This document shows, in pieces, positions 11,364 through 21,260 of a DNA stretch of 64,000 bases. The DNA lies in contig NC_134160.1 in the NCBI RefSeq assembly GCF_033958435.1, positions 17,223,001 to 17,287,000 of the forward strand, in the 5' to 3' direction. Source of the DNA: Carettochelys insculpta. Lineage: Eukaryota > Chordata > Testudines > Carettochelyidae. The number at the start of each line of letters is the position of its first letter. Positions within the stretch are counted from its first letter, which is position 1. A program made the position numbers and the translations under genes. The notes beneath the pieces were generated by a model, which saw nothing but the letters and a program-made list of their open reading frames with translations, was not told the DNA's origin and did no database searches.

Positions 11364-12555
11364 CAGTGGTTCCCAAACTTTTCAGCATCATACTCCCCAC
11401 TTTTGAGTTTTGAGAAACCCTCATGCCCCCACACCTGTTCTTTAACATCATCCAACCACCCATTTAACAAAAAAATCAATTTGTGATTTAAAATAAACAC
11501 CAAAACTTGATATAAAAATGTTGTTTAAAATTAAAACAAACACCAATATTTTTTCTTGGCCCCTCGCGGGTGTCTGGTGTAGCCCCAGCTGGCCAGCTGC
11601 CTGAGCCCCATGCCAGCCACCTGTGTCACATGCCCACGCTCCACGCTACCAGGGCCAGCCACCCACCCACCATCCCAAGCCACTCAAGCTCTATGCTACC
11701 AGGGCCAGCCACCCACCTACCATTTCAAGCCACCCAAGCCCCATGCTGCCAGGACCAGCCACCTGAGCCCCACATTGCTAGGGCCTGCTGTACACCTACC
11801 ACCCCAAGCTGCCCAAGCCCCAAACTGTTGGGCCAGCTTCCCAAGCCCCACTCTACTGGGGCCAGCCGTGTGCCCACCAGCCCAAGCTCCATGCTGCCAG
11901 GGCCAGCTGCCCACCCTCTAGCCTGAGCCACCCAAGCCCTGTGCTGCTGGGGCCAGTCACCTGAGCCCTGTGCTGCAGGGGCCAGCCGCCCACACACCAG
12001 CCTGAGCTGCCTGAGCCACGCTCGGCTGCGGCCAGCCACCTGACCCTGAGCTGCGGGGGCCAGCCACCAGCCCAAGCTGTGAGAGCCCTGCAATGCTGGG
12101 GGCAGCCACCCAAGCCTCAGGAGTCCTGTAAGCCAGCCAGCTGCCCAAGCCCTGCAAGCCCCACAAGCCCTGCGAGCTGTCCGCCTGAGCTCCTCCCCTC
12201 CCAGAAAGCCAGGAACCACAAGCCCCCTGCTCTCTTCCTCATCCCCGAGCCAGGCACCTCCAGCCCCCCATCTAACCCTATCCTCTTCCTCCTCCCCCCA
12301 CCAACCTACACTCACTCACCTTTGGAGAAGGCAGCCAGCTCCATGTGGGTTTTCACTGGCTGCCTGCTTTTCATAGCAATTGTGTGAAGTCTCCCAAGTA
12401 AAATGGCAGGGGCTGAGAGCCAGAAGCAAAGGCTGGCTCTTTGTTGGGGTGGGGGGGAATCATGGGGGGGGGCTGGGTCATCTGACACCCCCCCTCCCCC
12501 TGGAATTTCTTCATGCTCCCCCAGGGGGCATGACCTCCAGTTTGGGAAACCATTG
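11364..12555. mobile_element. hAT-like non-autonomous element
   Basis: The left end CAGTGGTTCCCAAACTT and the right end AGTTTGGGAAACCATTG form a clear inverted pair of the kind found on vertebrate hAT elements. The insertion interrupts the Harbinger transposase relic. I could not identify an 8-base target duplication. The interior is AT-rich, then a GC-rich minisatellite. No transposase is encoded. Confidence 0.75.
11580..12180. repeat. GC-rich minisatellite, CCAGGGCCAGCCACC units
   Basis: Imperfect tandem units of roughly 45-50 bases, each with a version of AAGCCCCATGCTGCCAGGGCCAGCCACC, repeat about a dozen times. Unit length and sequence drift across the array. The open frames seen on both strands here are a by-product of the repeat and are not genes. 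Confidence 0.8.
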
Positions 12556-13523
12556 CCCACGTGATCAATAACCAGCTCCTGCAAAAGTCAGTGACTCTGT
12601 GGACTGTGCAGGACACAGTGGATGGATTTAATGCCATAGGATTCCCTCACTGTGGTGGGGCCATAGGTGGAATGCACATTCCCATTCTGGCACCGGACCA
12701 CCTGGCCTCAAAGTACATAAACCGTAAGGGTTATTTCTTTGTGGTGTTGCAGGCGTTGGTGGATCACAAAGGTCATTTCACCAACATCAACGTGCGATTG
12801 TTGGGAAAGATGCATGACGCACAAATCTTTAGGAATTCTGATCTGTTTAGAAAGCTCCAGAGTGGGACTTTCTTCCCAGACCAGAAAGTCACCATTGGGG
12901 ATGTCAGAATACTCAAAGTGATTCTTGGTAACCATTGCTCCCTTGGCTCATGAAGCCACACAAAGCCACCCTGAACCGCAGTGAGGAGCTCTTCAACTAC
13001 AGGTTGACGAAGTGCAGAATGGTGATAAAATGTGCCTTTGGCCATTTAAAAGCCAGGTTAAGGTGCCTTCTGACCCACTTAAACGTCAGTAAAGACAGCA
13101 TTCCCCTTGTTGGGGCTTGTGGTATTCTTCATAACATTTGTGAGGCATAAGGGGAAAATTTCATGCCAGTGTGGAGGGCAGAGACAGATCTCCTGGCCAG
13201 AAATTATGAGTAATTGGACACAGGGGCAATCAGGAGTGCCTAGAGAGAAGCACTGCAAATCAGAGATGCCTTGAAAACCAGATTTATGAGTGAGCAGACA
13301 GCTACCAGAATTTGCTACTGTTAAGTAGTGCCCCGCAGTCATGTGTGCTTGCCCTTTATGAAACTGTCACCAAATGCACCCTACCCCAGCCAACCACAAA
13401 TCCTGAACCCCAAAGCATGTTAACCAATCAACAAAACTTTGTTTTTGTGAGCTAAATCTTTTTTTATTCAGGGGACACTAATGGCAGAGGGGTGGGTAGT
13501 GGGAAAACAAGGAACTCTTGATG

Positions 13524-15799
13524 TCACATGTGGTGGAATGTGAGCCTTCTGCTCTGCCATGATTCCCTGGGAGTGGACCACATAGATGTCCATGACCTTC
13601 TCCCTCTTCTTCTGGGGCCCCAACAAGGGGAGGGGACTGAATATGGGGAGGGATGCCTGAACTGGTGCATAGCTAGATCTAGGGGGCATGTACAGTTATT
13701 GCCTTCAACTACGGACTGCAGGAGATCTGTCTGCTTGGTGATCAGGGACAGCACTTTGCGCTGTCTCTCCAGTGTGGCTTGCATATGTTCCTTATGTGCT
13801 TTTCTAAGTGCTCGGCCACGAGTCCTCTCTTGTCCTTTTCCTCTGCTGTGTCTGTGAAAGTCTCACTTCAGTTGGGGGTGGCCCAGCATTCCTGACACTC
13901 TTACTTCCAGAACAGTACGTATAAAACATTCAAGTACAAATATTACATACATTTTTATTAGCAACATTTTTTATCTTGAGTTGAAACAGTGAACATAGGG
14001 ATAGAATGAAAGGATGTCTGTTTCACTGCAACAATGTATGTCCTCAACAAGGGCTCTCTTGGACTCTTAATACTGAGAATGAATCAATCTCACCAGAAGG
14101 ATTCATGATCTTCTACAGCTGATGTTTAACTTGCAGACATGGTAAAGTGCCTGCAGGCAAGGTAGGTGGCAGGCACTGCATGCAATCCATTAATTGCTCT
14201 GCAATACTCTTCTGAGCAGGGGTAGGTGGGTATTGGAGTAGTGCGAGCTCCAAAGCCTGCCCATGATTTAAAAGGCACAGGCTTGGAAGATAAAACTTAG
14301 TGAGTACTGAGTATCAGGGAAAAAAACGTTGTAGAAGCACTCCAGCCCCATGTGGAGCATGCCCACTGATCACTGGGCAGGATCTAGATCACCTGCCAGC
14401 CCTGGGGGGGGGGTGGGGTACCATGTGAAATCCTTTAATCCTCACCGTGATTAAAAGCTACAGGCTTGCTGCAAGAATATTTTTCAGCACTGAGTTCATG
14501 GGAAAAAATGATAAGCACTATAGGCCCATGCGTGAGATCACATACTAGCCCAAAGGGGGCTGGGTGTGTGTGTGTGTGCCACAGGAAATCCTTTAACCCA
14601 AGTCATGATTTAAAAGCCACAGGCATTCTGCAGGAATATTTCTCAGTGCTAGCCTTGATTTTTCACAGGGATTTTACACACACTGCACTCAATCAGCATT
14701 AGAATTTTAAGGGGAAATGCACAGTGTCGCTTTGCTTCCCTCATCTCCCCAGCGCTGTATGGTGGAACAACTTGTGCTAACATATGAGGTGACTTATGAT
14801 ACTTCCCATGTTTGTTCTAGGTTGCCAAAGGAGGCATCAGCCTCCTCAGAATAAGAAAAAGGGATAAGGAATGAATGCTCTACCTGTGGGGGCACATGGA
14901 AAATTTGCAAGGCTGTTCTGTGTTGCCATGGTTCCAGATTACTTACTGGTGACTTGGCATGGTGAGGTGTCTTATTGTGGAAGCAGGAATCAGTCAGGTT
15001 TCCCCAAAAATCTCATCAGAAAAATCAAAGAGTGCCTGACACCTTTATGGAGGTGTTCAAACAGGATCAGTGCTCCATCTCCAGAAATATTAACAAGCTG
15101 TTCTAGGGGAAATGGGCATAGATACACCCCACCCTGCCTGAACCATACTGTTAGCAGTATTTAAAAAGCATACTCACCGCAAGTGCCCTTTACAGCATCA
15201 CAGTTTGGCTCCAAAACCTCCAGGGTTGAGGGAACTGGCTCTACAGGTAAAAAAAAAAAAATCCTGGCCATTTCCATGATCAGCTTCTCCATTGGCCTGC
15301 AGACCACTATCATGTACCTCTTCCTCATCCACCATCTCATCTCTCATTTCATCCTCCTTGCTGCTGAGAGAGGTCTTCTGAACAGTATTTACAGAAGTGG
15401 TTTGGTAAATTTTTTGGGTGAAGTGGTTTGGTCTCTCCCCAGAATAACATCTCGCTGCTCATAAAAGTGGCATGTTTGGGGAAATAATCCAGACTGATCA
15501 TTAGCTTCTTTGGCGTTTTGGTACACCTGCCTGATCTCCTTGATTTTAACACAGCACTGCTTAGCATCCCCAGTGTACCCTTTCCACAGCTTGCCCTGTG
15601 AAATCTTGGCATAAATGTCCGCACTTCTTTTGCTGGTTCTTAGGTGCAGCAAGACAGATTCGTCCATCCCCCCCGACCCCCCGCCCAACGGAGATGAGGT
15701 CCTGGATTCCTGATTGCTCCATGCTGGGGCTCTTTTGAGACCCTGTGAACTTATGGCCAGGCATGCTACTGAGGTGTGCTCCTGAGGTCTGCTAACCAC
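13524..15799 (-). pseudogene. Myb/SANT-type Harbinger accessory protein relic
   Basis: On the minus strand at 15799-15389 the frame reads RSADIYAKISQG, DAKQCCVKIKEIRQVYQNAKEAND and CHFYEQRDVILG. This is the trihelix/Myb-SANT pattern of the second Harbinger protein, which helps transposase bind DNA and enter the nucleus in characterised Harbinger systems. A second minus-strand piece at 13784-13524 (MQATLERQRKVLSLI) resembles the C-terminal helical region. The intervening sequence could be an intron or decay. The gene is convergent with the transposase relic. Inactive. Confidence 0.75.
14258..14680. repeat. About 180-base imperfect tandem repeat, 2-3 units
   Basis: The block 'gatttaaaag(c)cacaggc...gaatatttctcag' recurs at about 14262, 14450 and 14600, with 'gaaatcctttaa' before the last two. 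A short (GT)n run lies near 14567. It sits between the two genes of the old Harbinger element. Confidence 0.6.
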
Positions 15800-16233
15800 A
15801 CTGGCCAGAAAGGAAATGAATTCAAACTTCCCGGGCTGATGATCCCTGTTTCTTGTTATCTACTTCCTGCTCACCTGAGCTACGTCTACACGTGAATGCT
15901 ACATCGAAATAGCTTATTTCGATGTAGCGACATCCAAATAATCTATTTCGATGAATAGCATCTACACATCCTCCAGGGCTGGTGCTGTCGACGTTCAACG
16001 TCAACGTTGGGCAGCACCACATCGAAGTAGGCACTGAAGGGGAGCGTCTACACGCCAAAGTGGCCCACATCGAAATAAGGGTGCCAGGAACAGCTGCAGA
16101 CAGCGTCACAGGGTGGACTAGCACTTCCGGGGCAACAGCTAGCCGCTCCCTTAAAGGGCCCCTCTCAGACACACTCAGCCTGCACAGCACGTGGTCTGCA
16201 GAGCCATAGGCACGCACGCCTCAGTGAAGCAGT

Positions 16234-17868
16234 ATGGACCCCCAGCAGCAGCAGCAGCAGCCAGAGGTCCACACAGCCGCCCTTGCAGGAGCAGTGCTCA
16301 ATACCATGCAGGAGGCAGCTGATCACCTTCTAGTCACAGAAGAAGAGGAGCTACCCCCAGGGGAGGAGGAAGCAGCCCCAGACACTGCTGTCTTCCCTCC
16401 CACCCCCCGGCCGCACACGCCGCTGGCTGTGGAGCTACCCCACGAGCACTGACTGGTAGGAGCGGCTGGTGCTCGGTGAGTGGGACAACGACCGCTGGCT
16501 CCAGAACTTTCGTATGAGCCGGCAGACATTCCTGGAGCTCTGCCAGTGGCTCACCCCTGCACTGAGGCACCAGGACAACTTCATGCGGCGTGCCCTCAGC
16601 GTCGAGAAACGGGTCGGCATCGCTGTCTGGAAGCTGGCCACTCCAGACAGCTACCGATCCGTGGGACAGCAGTTTGGTGTGGGCAAGGCCATCGTCGGGG
16701 CTGTCCTCATGGAGGTAAGAGGACCCACGAGGAGGGGAGGGGAGCCCGGGGGGGGGAGGGGAGCCCTGGGTGGGGAGGGAGCCCTGGGGGTGGGAAGGGC
16801 CAGACACACCCTGCACACCCCTCACTGGTGCTCTCCCATGTCCTTCCCCTGCAGGTCGTCCGCACCATCAGTGCCCTGCTCCTCCACAGGCTCGTGCGGC
16901 TTGGGGACCCGGATGCCGCCATCGCGGGGTTTGCCAGCCTGGGCTTCCCAAATTGCTTCGGGGCTCTGGATGGGACCCATATCCCCATCCAAGCTCCAAA
17001 GCAAGGTGGAGGACGCTTCCTGAACAGGAAGGGCTACCATTCGGTGGTCCTCCAGGCCTTGGTGAACAGCTGGGGCCGCTTCTTGGACATTTATGTTGGC
17101 TGGCCTGGCAGCACTCACGACGCCCGGGTGTTCAGAAATTCAGGCCTGTGCCGCCGGCTGGAGGCGGGGACCTACATCCCCCAGCGGGAGATCCCTGTGG
17201 GGGACACCACCATGCCCCTCTGCGTTGTCGCAGACGCGGCGTACCCCCTCCGGCCCTGGCTCATGCACCCTTACATGGGCCATCTCTCAGCCAGCCAGGA
17301 GTGCTTCAACACGCGCCTGAACCACACGCGCCAGGTGGTTGAGTGCACTTTTGGCCGCCTCAAAGGGCGCTGGAGGTGTCTCCTCACCTGCCCGGATGCA
17401 GGCGCCACCAACATCTCCCAGATTGTGGGCGCATGCAGCGCACTCCACAACCTGGTCAAGAGCAAGGGGGAGGCATTCGTTCAGGGCTGGGCTGTGGAGG
17501 CTGGCAGGGCTGATGTGCAGCCACCCGCTGCCCCCAGTTGCCAGGTGGACCCTCGCCAGGTGGACCCTGAGGGGATCTGGGTCCGGGAGGCCCTGCCGGC
17601 CCATTTCGGCCAGGCTGCAGGGTGTACACTGGCAGGCCCCCCACTGCACCCCCCCATCCTCCTCAACACTCCCTGCCCCCACGCGCACACCACAGAGCAC
17701 CCAAGAGCACCCCCTGTACTTTTCTTGCAAATAAAAATAGACCTGTTGTTTTTGAACCACAAAACAGTGAATTCTCTTAATATTAATACAAATATATATA
17801 TATATATATATAAAATAAATAGTGGAACAAAAGGGGGGAACTATTTACATGGGGGGCAGGTATCATAA
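16234..17868 (+). pseudogene. PIF/Harbinger transposase, mutated
   Basis: A Gln-rich N-terminus starts at 16234 (MDPQQQQQQ). A frameshift follows, and a TAG replaces a Trp codon in the DW-WERL segment near 16.46 kb. From 16469 the frame reads LGEWDNDRWLQNFRM, RQTFLELCQWL and DSYRSVGQQFGVG to a donor ATGGAG|GTAAGA at 16714/16715. The acceptor is CCCCTGCAG|GTCGTC at 16854/16855, and exon 2 continues with FGALDGTHIPI, GWPGSTHDARVFRNS and VVECTFGRLKGRW, giving the DDE-type residues D, D and E. The stop found in the 51.7 kb copy has become TGT at 17623-17625, so the frame runs on to 17868. AATAAA lies at 17730. The nuclease fold is intact; the N-terminus is not. Confidence 0.85.
17788..17818. repeat. 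(TA)n microsatellite
   Basis: About ten TA dinucleotides lie between the convergent transposase and Myb/SANT genes. A related but shorter AT tract is at the same place in the 51.7 kb copy (about 53638). Confidence 0.85.
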
Positions 17869-17899
17869 AAGAACAAGGGTCTAACACAAACTATATACA

Positions 17900-19579
17900 A
17901 AATAATGGGGATATGTACAATTGGGGGGGGCCACGTCCTGGGCCCCGCACCCCCTACGGTCCAGCGCCTGGGGTTGGCGGGTGCGACCCTCGCCTCGGCC
18001 TCAGCCCCAACCGAGGCTGGCTGGTGGGGCCGGGCGAACCGGCAGATATGGCCGGCGGGTGTCAGCAGGCCCCAGGTCCCCCTCGGCGGAAGGCCCTGGG
18101 GTGGCGGACGGCAGTGGGACAGCGGTGGGACGGCGGGTGGAGCAGTGGGTGGAGCAGGCAGGGCGGGCAGAGCGGTGGCCGGCGCAGCATGGGGGGCCAG
18201 GTAGTCCGCTATGCGCTCAAAAGTGCACATAAAGGCCCCCCATGCCTCCTGGCGCCAGGCCAGTGCCCACTCCTGCAATTGCAGGCACCACTTGTCCACC
18301 CGAAGCCGCCGGTCCGACACCTCCAGCTGCCGCCGGAGGGTTGCAAGCAGCTGGGGGTCCGTCGCCGTCCTCTGGTGGTGCTGGGTCTGCCGTCGGCCCC
18401 GCCCTGGGGCTGGTTGGTGCTCCACCGAGGGGCTGGCCTGCAGCGATGGCCCCGGTGGGCTGTCCGGGACCACTGACACCTCACCGGCGCTCTCCGGGCC
18501 CTCCGATGGCGCAGCTGCGGAACACTGGGTGGGGAAGAAGAGTGGAGACAGCTGTTAGTGTGGCTCCCGAGCCATGGCCCTTGTCCCCCCACCCCTCTGC
18601 TGCTGGTTCCCCTTCCCCGTCCCCGGGAGATGCTGCTGCTGCTGATGGGTGTCCCACCCCCCCGGGGGACCCTAGGTTCCACTCCCCCCATCCCCAGGGA
18701 TGGGGCATGGCACTGTCCTGCTGGGGGGCTGGGGCTGATGCACTCTTCTGAGGGACATGCCACTGCTGTCCTTGGGGCCATGGTCATCTGGGCATGTGGA
18801 GGGCCCTGGACATGTCCGTTGTCCCCGCCCCTCAACCCCAGGGGTGTGCACCGGGAGGGTACATGCCTGATGGTCCGCTCCCACAGTCGGGGGACACCCT
18901 CTGGGCGGACGCCCTGCTGGAGCTCCGGGACAGCAGGATTATTTGGAGCCCCCTGTTGCTGGAGGAGGACTCCCCCTCCTCCTCCTCCAGCTTCCCAGGG
19001 GTGGGCTCCTGGGGGGGGGCCCAGGGGTGCGGGGCTTGCCTCTGGGGCGGACTCTGCCTCTGGGACCTGCTGGGGCTCGTTGGCCCATGTGTCAAGAGTG
19101 GCCAGAGGGGAGGAGGTGTGCCGGGGGCCCAGGATGGACCTGAGCTCCCTGTAAAAGGGGCAAGTGGCGGGGGCGGCCCCAGATCGGCTGGCCGCATCCC
19201 GGGCCCAGGCGTAACCCTGCCGCAGCTCCTTAACCTTACTCCTGACGTGGTCAGGAGTGCGGGCAGGGTGACCCCGGGTGGCCAGGCCCTCGGCCAGCCG
19301 AGCGAAAGCATCCGTGTTCTGCCTCTTGCTCCCCATTACCTGGAGCACCTCCTCCTCGCTCCAGAGCCCCAGCAGGTCCCGAAGCTCGGCCTCCATCCAG
19401 GAGGGGCCCTGCTGCCTCTTCCAGGGCTGGCTGCCAGGCTGGGAGCCCTGGCTCCCCTTGGGGGGGTGCCGTGGGGGCGCTTGGGGGGCTGGCGGGCGGC
19501 CATTGCAGCCGGGGGGTGTATTGGGGCTGCAGGGAGGCGTGCAGGCTGGCCACGTGTTACTGCTGCTGCCAGCACGCAC
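17900..19579 (-). pseudogene. Harbinger Myb/SANT accessory gene, two exons
   Basis: Exon 1 (minus, about 19579-18867) holds WMEAELRDLLGLWSEEEVLQ, AFARLAEGLATRGH, RSKVKELRQGYAWARD and CPFYRELRSILG, a trihelix-like Myb/SANT domain. An acidic/Ser-rich linker follows. The likely donor reads TCAG|GCATGT (GC in place of GT) where the 51.7 kb copy has CAG|GTATGT. Exon 2 (minus, about 18510-17900) holds MSVVPDSPPGPSLQ and QLEVSDRRLRVDKWCLQLQE, a likely helical or coiled-coil segment. In studied Harbinger systems this protein cooperates with transposase. Exon limits are estimates from comparing the two copies. Confidence 0.75.
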
Positions 19580-20228
19580 TCTCAGCTTCCTGCACAGGAA
19601 GGCAGGGGGCGGGGAGCTTTAAGGGGCCACTGCACGCGGCGACCATAGAGCTCAGGGGCTGGAGAGAGCGTCTCTCAACCCTCAGCTGATGGCTGCCATG
19701 GTGGACCCCGCTCTTTCGATGTTGCAGGACGCGGATCATCTACACGTGCCCTACTTCGACATTCAACGTCGAAATAGGGCGCTATTCCCATCCCCTGATA
19801 GGGATAGCGACTTCGACGTCTCACCGCCTTACGTCAATGTCAACTTCGAAATAGCGCTCGCCACGTGTAGATGTGGCGGGCGCTATTTCGAAGTTGGCGC
19901 GGCTACTTCGAAGTAGCCAGCACATATAGATGCGGCTCTGGAGAGCAGCAGAGGTGAAAGCAATGACCAGAAAGGACACATTGGGATCATTGTGAGATAC
20001 TTCTGGAGGCTAATAAAATTTATTTTAATAATGCTGCATCTGCACTAGCCCCAGGTTGCCATTGCAAATTCAATTTTGGTGTTACTCCTTATGAAATGGA
20101 CATTTACAAATGTTGACCTTAGAGCCCCTTAAAATTGACTTAATGAGCCCTGTAGTGAAGACTGAGTCTTCGCAAAAATCAATCAAAGTCCCTTAAATGT
20201 GAGTTAATTCCCTAGTGTAGACCAAGCC

Positions 20229-20640
20229 TGAGCATAAGAGGAGGTGAGGAAAAGTTATTCTGATGAGGAGGCAATGTAGCTTCCCTAGGGGTACCATCTA
20301 GACTGGTCTGACCTGTTCTTTCCCCCAGGTTTCCCTCCTGTCTCTCCTTCTTTCTTATGTTAATTGTGGTGGAGCTGTTTTAATTCTTTGCTGCCTATTA
20401 ACATTTTAAATCATTGGGAGCTGAAATCACATGAGACTAACAGGCAGACAAAACATAGAGGGCAGTGGATGATGATTGATGGGTAGCAGCAAAGATATGT
20501 GATGAGCAGCCAGCAGGGCGGCAGCATGTTGAGCAACCACCGCTGGCAGAGAGGCATGATGAACAGCCTGCAGGGTGGCAGCAGACAGCAGCGAGCAGGT
20601 GGATCGTGTGCAATCAGAGGAGTGAGTAAGATGACTCTTT
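20229..20640. other. Unassigned sequence with a short CAGC-rich repeat
   Basis: At 20505-20600 three loose units of 'gatgagcagcc(a/t)gcagggcggcagca' occur. Otherwise nothing is recognised. Confidence 0.4.
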
Positions 20641-21260
20641 ACCTCCTCCTCCTAGGGTGAGAGGTGAGCTCTGCCTCTGAACTCTGAGTCTGCACTGACC
20701 AAAGGAAGCACCTGTGGGTGGGATGCAAAGCAAGGCTGGGCTTGTGAAGAGGACATTTGTTTTGATGGACTGGAGAATCTGAGAGGAAGAGGACACTGCC
20801 CAGCCTGCCTGGGGTGGGTTTTTCCTCATAGTTTATGGTTATGAACTTGTTTGTGGTGTTTTCCCAAATAAATGCCAAGTTCTTCCCTCCCTTTTAGTAA
20901 AAGTGTCTTTCCTACACATAGACTCTGTGCTAGCCAGTGGGGTAGCATTGCCTCTCCAAGCTGCCCCGGGATGGTGTGTGAATTTCCCAGGTTATTGGCT
21001 GAGGACTCAAGCCTATTCTGAGTTGAACTGATGGAAACTAACCCCTAAGTATTGGACCCAGCTCTGGCTGCTGATGGCTCCGCCTGGCAGAAGAGTTACA
21101 CACTGCTTCTTTTTGTTTCTTTTGGCTTAGAGACCCTTTCTGAGGGGAACTTGGTGACTGACTGATTGTGGGACTGGAGATTGGGGTGGCAGGTTGTGGG
21201 AAGAAACCAAAACAGTTCCACAGTTTTTCACATGGGTGCTGGAGATGGGACAAGAAAGCT
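20641..21260. other. Possible unclassified repeat with AATAAA
   Basis: AATAAA lies at 20867-20872, followed by a pyrimidine-rich stretch and GTCTTTCCTACACATAGACTCTGTGC. The style resembles an LTR or the 3' end of a retrotransposed transcript, but I see no paired terminus or coding sequence. Family unknown. Confidence 0.25.

Larger units (their letters stand above)
11040..13150 (+). pseudogene. Harbinger transposase relic split by a hAT element
   Basis: The DDE nuclease of PIF/Harbinger elements, broken. The first part (to 11363) includes ATFLELCEVLSSAL and IPDSYWSVGNQFGVG. These align with RQTFLELCQWLTPAL and TPDSYRSVGQQFGVG of the younger copy at 16.5 kb. The hAT-like insert follows. The frame resumes at 12561 with GGMHIPI, NRKGYFFVVLQALVD, MHDAQIFRNS and, in another frame from 12935, CAFGHLKARLRCLL and GACGILHN. 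The expected ALDGTHI aspartate is lost (GAIGGMHIP) and the catalytic glutamate of VVERTFG reads K (VIKCAFG), so it is certainly inactive. Stops and frameshifts occur throughout. Confidence 0.85.
15878..19937. mobile_element. Nested two-gene PIF/Harbinger element, TSD CTG
   Basis: The left end AGCTACGTCTACACGTG and the right end ATATAGATGCGGCT are inverted, and CTG flanks both sides (15875-15877, 19938-19940). Both subterminal regions are packed with ATCGAAATAG, TTCGAAGTAG and ACGTCGAA motifs. It carries a + strand transposase with one intron, a (TA)n tract and a convergent minus-strand Myb/SANT gene, about 4.06 kb in all. It sits inside the older Harbinger element, so it is younger. Point mutations make both proteins doubtful. 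Confidence 0.85.
10337..20228. mobile_element. Old two-gene PIF/Harbinger element, with nested insertions
   Basis: The left end GGTATGTCTACATTAG and the right end CTAGTGTAGACCAAGCC are inverted. CTGA lies at both borders, so TGA is a possible target duplication offset by a base. Inside are a transposase relic on + (about 11.04-13.15 kb) and a Myb/SANT-type relic on - (13.52-15.80 kb), the convergent arrangement also seen in the two younger copies. It has been hit by a hAT-like element (11364-12555) and by a younger Harbinger (15878-19937). Without these the element would be about 4.6 kb. Pairing these two termini as one element is inference from the symmetrical gene layout. Confidence 0.65.

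Noticed and set aside
11725..12315. Minus-strand frame of 196 codons rich in Trp, Gly and Leu
   Set aside because: It is the translation of the minisatellite in the hAT-like element.
16770..17342. Alternative + frame within the transposase
   Set aside because: Out of frame with the DDE motifs seen in the 16480-17868 frame.
18242..19648. Plus-strand frames opposite the Myb/SANT gene (18242-18751, 18794-19648)
   Set aside because: They are shadows of the minus-strand gene in GC-rich DNA and have no domain.
20641..21260. Possible LTR of an endogenous retrovirus
   Set aside because: No paired repeat, primer-binding site or retroviral reading frame is visible, so it is left as unclassified.
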